Assembly (NCBI RefSeq): GCF_000499845.2
Contig: NC_023759.2
Span: 35,774,464-35,838,463 of the forward strand
DNA: 64,000 nt
Source of the DNA: Phaseolus vulgaris
Taxonomy: Eukaryota > Streptophyta > Magnoliopsida > Fabales > Fabaceae
Direction: 5' to 3'
This document shows positions 61,598 through 64,000 of the stretch, in pieces. The notes under the pieces are model-generated. The model was not told where the DNA came from. It worked only from the letters and a program-made list of their open reading frames with translations, and ran no database searches. A program made the position numbers and the translations under genes. Each line of letters starts with the position of its first letter. The stretch's first letter is position 1.

Positions 61598-62610
61598 AAA
61601 ACTATTAGCTATGGTGTATAAGAATGAAATTTTTTGTTGACTCATTAGATAGAAAAATCTGGAATGTCATTACGAACAATGCCTTCATACATCTGCCTGA
61701 AAAAAATGTTGCATTATCTAAAAATGAAAAAGATCATCTTGATTGTGTAGCTAAGAACATTATTGTATCTGCCCTTGATTCTGATGAACTTCTTAAAGTT
61801 TCACAGTGTATCTCAGCTAAAGAAATGTGGGATACTCTTGAGAAAATTCACAAAGATTCAAGAAGTGCTTTGCTGGACAGTGATAAGTCCTCTGCTGGAT
61901 CATCCTCTGCAAATTCCAAAATGGATGTTTGTATGATAACAAGAGAAGAGTCTGCATCAAACCATGTAAGTACATCTTCTTCTACCAAATGTGATAGTTA
62001 TTATCAACTTCTTGAAGCCTTTAAAGAGACTCATGAAGAAGCTAATAGATTAACCCTTTCAAACAATCGGTTGAAAAGTAAAAATAACTGGTTGAAAGAA
62101 AGAGTCAAAGTTATGGAAGAAGATTTGAACAATTAAAAAACAGATTTTGAAAACCTTGAAATGATTTATCAAAACTCTTCTTTCAAGTGTGAATTCAGTT
62201 CTTGCAAAAATTGTGAATCTCTTCAAAAGAAAGTTTTGTATCTTGTGAAAACAGTTGACACAATTTCAAAACGTAAATCCAATCTTGGGAATGTTTTAGC
62301 ATCTCAAAGGTGTGTTTTTGGAAAATCTGGTTTGAGTTTTAACCCACAGAGCAAGAATAGTGGTTGTTTAAAACTTTTTTTCAACCATCACAGAAAATCA
62401 ACCAATTATAAGGTCGAAAGAACCGGTTGTTTGTTGTTTCTACTGCATGAGAAAAGGTCACTCTGTTAGGTTTTGTAAAATACGAATTTTTTTGTTCCCG
62501 AAGGTATGCTAAAGTGGTTTCCCAAGAATCCTAAGGTTTATAGCAATCAGATTAACATCCATGGACCCAAATTTGTTAGGGGACCAGATCTTGCCACTTG
62601 ATTTTGAATT

Positions 62611-64000
62611 TTGCAGGATTTCTTGGTGAGAAAACAACATCTATGGTACTTGGACAGTGGCTGCTTCGAGCACATGACTGGAGATGCATCAAAGTTTGTT
62701 AGCATCACTCTTAAACAGGAAGGGCATGTGACCTTTGGGGACAACAACAAAGGAAAGATCCTTGGTAAAGGTACCATAGGTAATGAAAATAGCTTTCTAA
62801 TCCATGATGTTCTCTATATAGAAGGGCTCAAACATAACCTACTGAGCATAAGCCAACTTTGTGATAGATGATACCAAGTCACATTCAGAACTAACAAATG
62901 TGAAATTCATCTACCAAACTCAAAGGAAGTTCTACTAGTTGGTAAGAGATCAAATAATGTTTATCTACTTGATATCTCTAACTCTACATCTATGGGTTGT
63001 CTTTTGATAAAGCATGAAGAATCATGGCTTTGGCACAGAAGGATTGCTCATATACATATGAATCACTTGAATAAATTGATTTCAAATGATCTTGTTATTG
63101 GCTTACCCAAACTCTTGAGAAGGAACATGTGTGTGAGGCTTGCCAAAAGGGGAAACAAACAAAACAATCTTTTAAACTGAAAAACTTTGTTTCCACCTCA
63201 AAACCTCTTGAGAGCTACTACACATGGATCTTTTTGGTCCTTCAATAACTATGAGTCTTGGAGGAAATTTGTATGCTATTATAGTAGTATATGATTTTTC
63301 TAGGTTTACGTGGCCATATTCTTGCACTCAAAAGGGGAGGCTTATTCTAAATTTAAGAAGCTAGCAAAAAGACTACAAAACACATGTTGCAGCAACATTG
63401 GTGTAATTAGGAGTGACCATGGTGGACAATTTCAGAATGAGATATTCAACAACTTTTGCAACAAGCTAGGCATCTTCCACAATTTCTCTGCACCAAGGAC
63501 CCCTCAGCAAAATAGAGTGGTGGAGAGGAAGAACAAATCACTTAAAGAACTAGTAAGAACCATCCTGAATGAATCATACTTACCTAAGTGCTTTTGGGCT
63601 GATGCGGTAAGCACGACATGTTATGTGATGAATCGGGTTCTTATCAGGCCAATCTTGAAAAGACTCCATATGAACTGCTAAATGGAAGGAAGCCTCACAT
63701 ATGTCACCTAAAGATATTTGGATGCAAATACTACATCCTAAACAATGGAAAAGAAAATATGGGTAAGTTTGATACAAAAGATGACAAAGGTATTTTCCTT
63801 GGTTATTCCCTATCTAGTCATGCATATAGAGTTTACAATAAGAAACTTATGACTGTAGAAGAATCTATGCATGTTGTTTTTTATGAAACTAACAATTATG
63901 AGCAAGGTCCAGCAAAGATCAGTACAAAAGAAGATGAGCAGAATATCTTCTTGAAGAATCTGGAAAACTGTACAGAAAATCAACTGGTTGATTCTGCGAA
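62611..64000 (+). pseudogene. Copia Pol remnant: protease and integrase
   Basis: The protease is in an open frame at 62611-62871 with WYLDSGCFEHMTGD (active Asp-Ser-Gly) and GLKHNLLSISQLCD. The GAG-pre-integrase finger follows at 62992 (WLWHRRIAHIHMNHLNKLIS). The integrase core is at 63310-63681 with VIRSDHGGQFQNEIF and PRTPQQNRVVERKN (usual QNGVVER has Gly to Arg). The later C-terminal integrase part continues in another frame (YSLSSHAYRVYNK near 63800). In-frame stops after 62871, 63180 and 63681, and a break near 63300, make it non-functional. The order protease-integrase identifies Ty1/copia. Confidence 0.85.

Larger units (their letters stand above)
60398..62485 (+). pseudogene. Gag of the plus-strand element, split and shifted
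   Basis: The ATG at 60398 opens MASKFSLGKM, stops soon, and is interrupted at 60465-61597 by a solo LTR. Beyond it a frame (61624-62136) carries a UBN2 piece (SQCISAKEMWDTLEKIHKDS) that jumps directly to a Ser-rich linker, so the middle of the capsid region and the first CCHC finger are deleted. A coiled-coil block (NNRLKSKNNWLKERVKVMEE) follows. A second frame (62161-62469) continues the coiled coil. The second finger CFYCMRKGHSVRFC is near 62428-62472 in another frame. Confidence 0.75.
59227..64000 (+). mobile_element. Sirevirus-type copia element, 5' part, runs off the window
   Basis: The 5' LTR (59227-60332) is followed by a PBS-like site, a gag interrupted by a solo LTR, then protease and integrase remnants to the window end. 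The LTR is the same family as in the element at 47882-54376 but in the other orientation. The RT, any env-like gene and the 3' LTR would lie beyond 64000. It is inserted in a LINE ORF1. Multiple stops show it is inactive. Confidence 0.85.

Overview
This is a nuclear window from a flowering plant, most likely a phaseoloid legume (bean or cowpea group). The evidence is long AT-rich intergenic DNA, GT-AG spliced genes with organelle targeting peptides, plant L1-type LINEs with zf-RVT tails, and Ty1/copia retroelements of the Sirevirus type. The species-group call is inference. The window holds three intact-looking host genes; most of the rest is transposon.

Layout. 1-9.3 kb is AT-rich and carries three CACTA-type fold-back MITEs, a solo LTR with a perfect 5-bp target duplication, a 222-bp tandem duplication and a GT-rich tract. 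9.4-11.0 kb is a two-exon secreted GH17 beta-1,3-glucanase gene. 11.5-16.4 kb is a decayed LINE on the minus strand, followed by a 24-bp minisatellite (16.9-17.5 kb), an RNase H-bearing LINE remnant (17.8-19.5 kb) and LTR pieces (19.5-21.2 kb). 22.6-33.5 kb is the genic core. It holds an eight-exon RECA3-type mitochondrial RecA gene on the minus strand and, about 1.1 kb away in divergent orientation, a six-exon FAX1-type plastid fatty-acid exporter. A decayed Ty3/gypsy integrase is buried in FAX1 intron 2. 33.5-46 kb is intergenic DNA with LINE, LTR and MITE debris.

46.5-55.2 kb is a LINE split by a 6.5-kb minus-strand Sirevirus-type element that keeps both LTRs, PBS, PPT, gag and an env-like/'plant transposon protein' gene but has no recognisable pol. 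58.2-64 kb is a LINE ORF1 remnant interrupted by a second, plus-strand Sirevirus-type element with protease and integrase remnants that runs off the window. A solo LTR of another family sits inside its gag leader, flanked by a perfect AAAAC duplication.

The most unusual signal is a dyad repeated across the retroelements. Two 10-bp near-palindromes of the form CAACCGGTTG are separated by 11 bp, so their starts are exactly 21 bp apart. About 20 copies occur in LTRs, in internal non-coding DNA and in gag coding sequence, where the spacing equals one seven-residue step of a predicted coiled coil.

The three host genes act in separate compartments: apoplast (glucanase), mitochondrion (RecA) and plastid envelope (FAX1). 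Only RECA3 and FAX1 are arranged so that they could share regulatory DNA.
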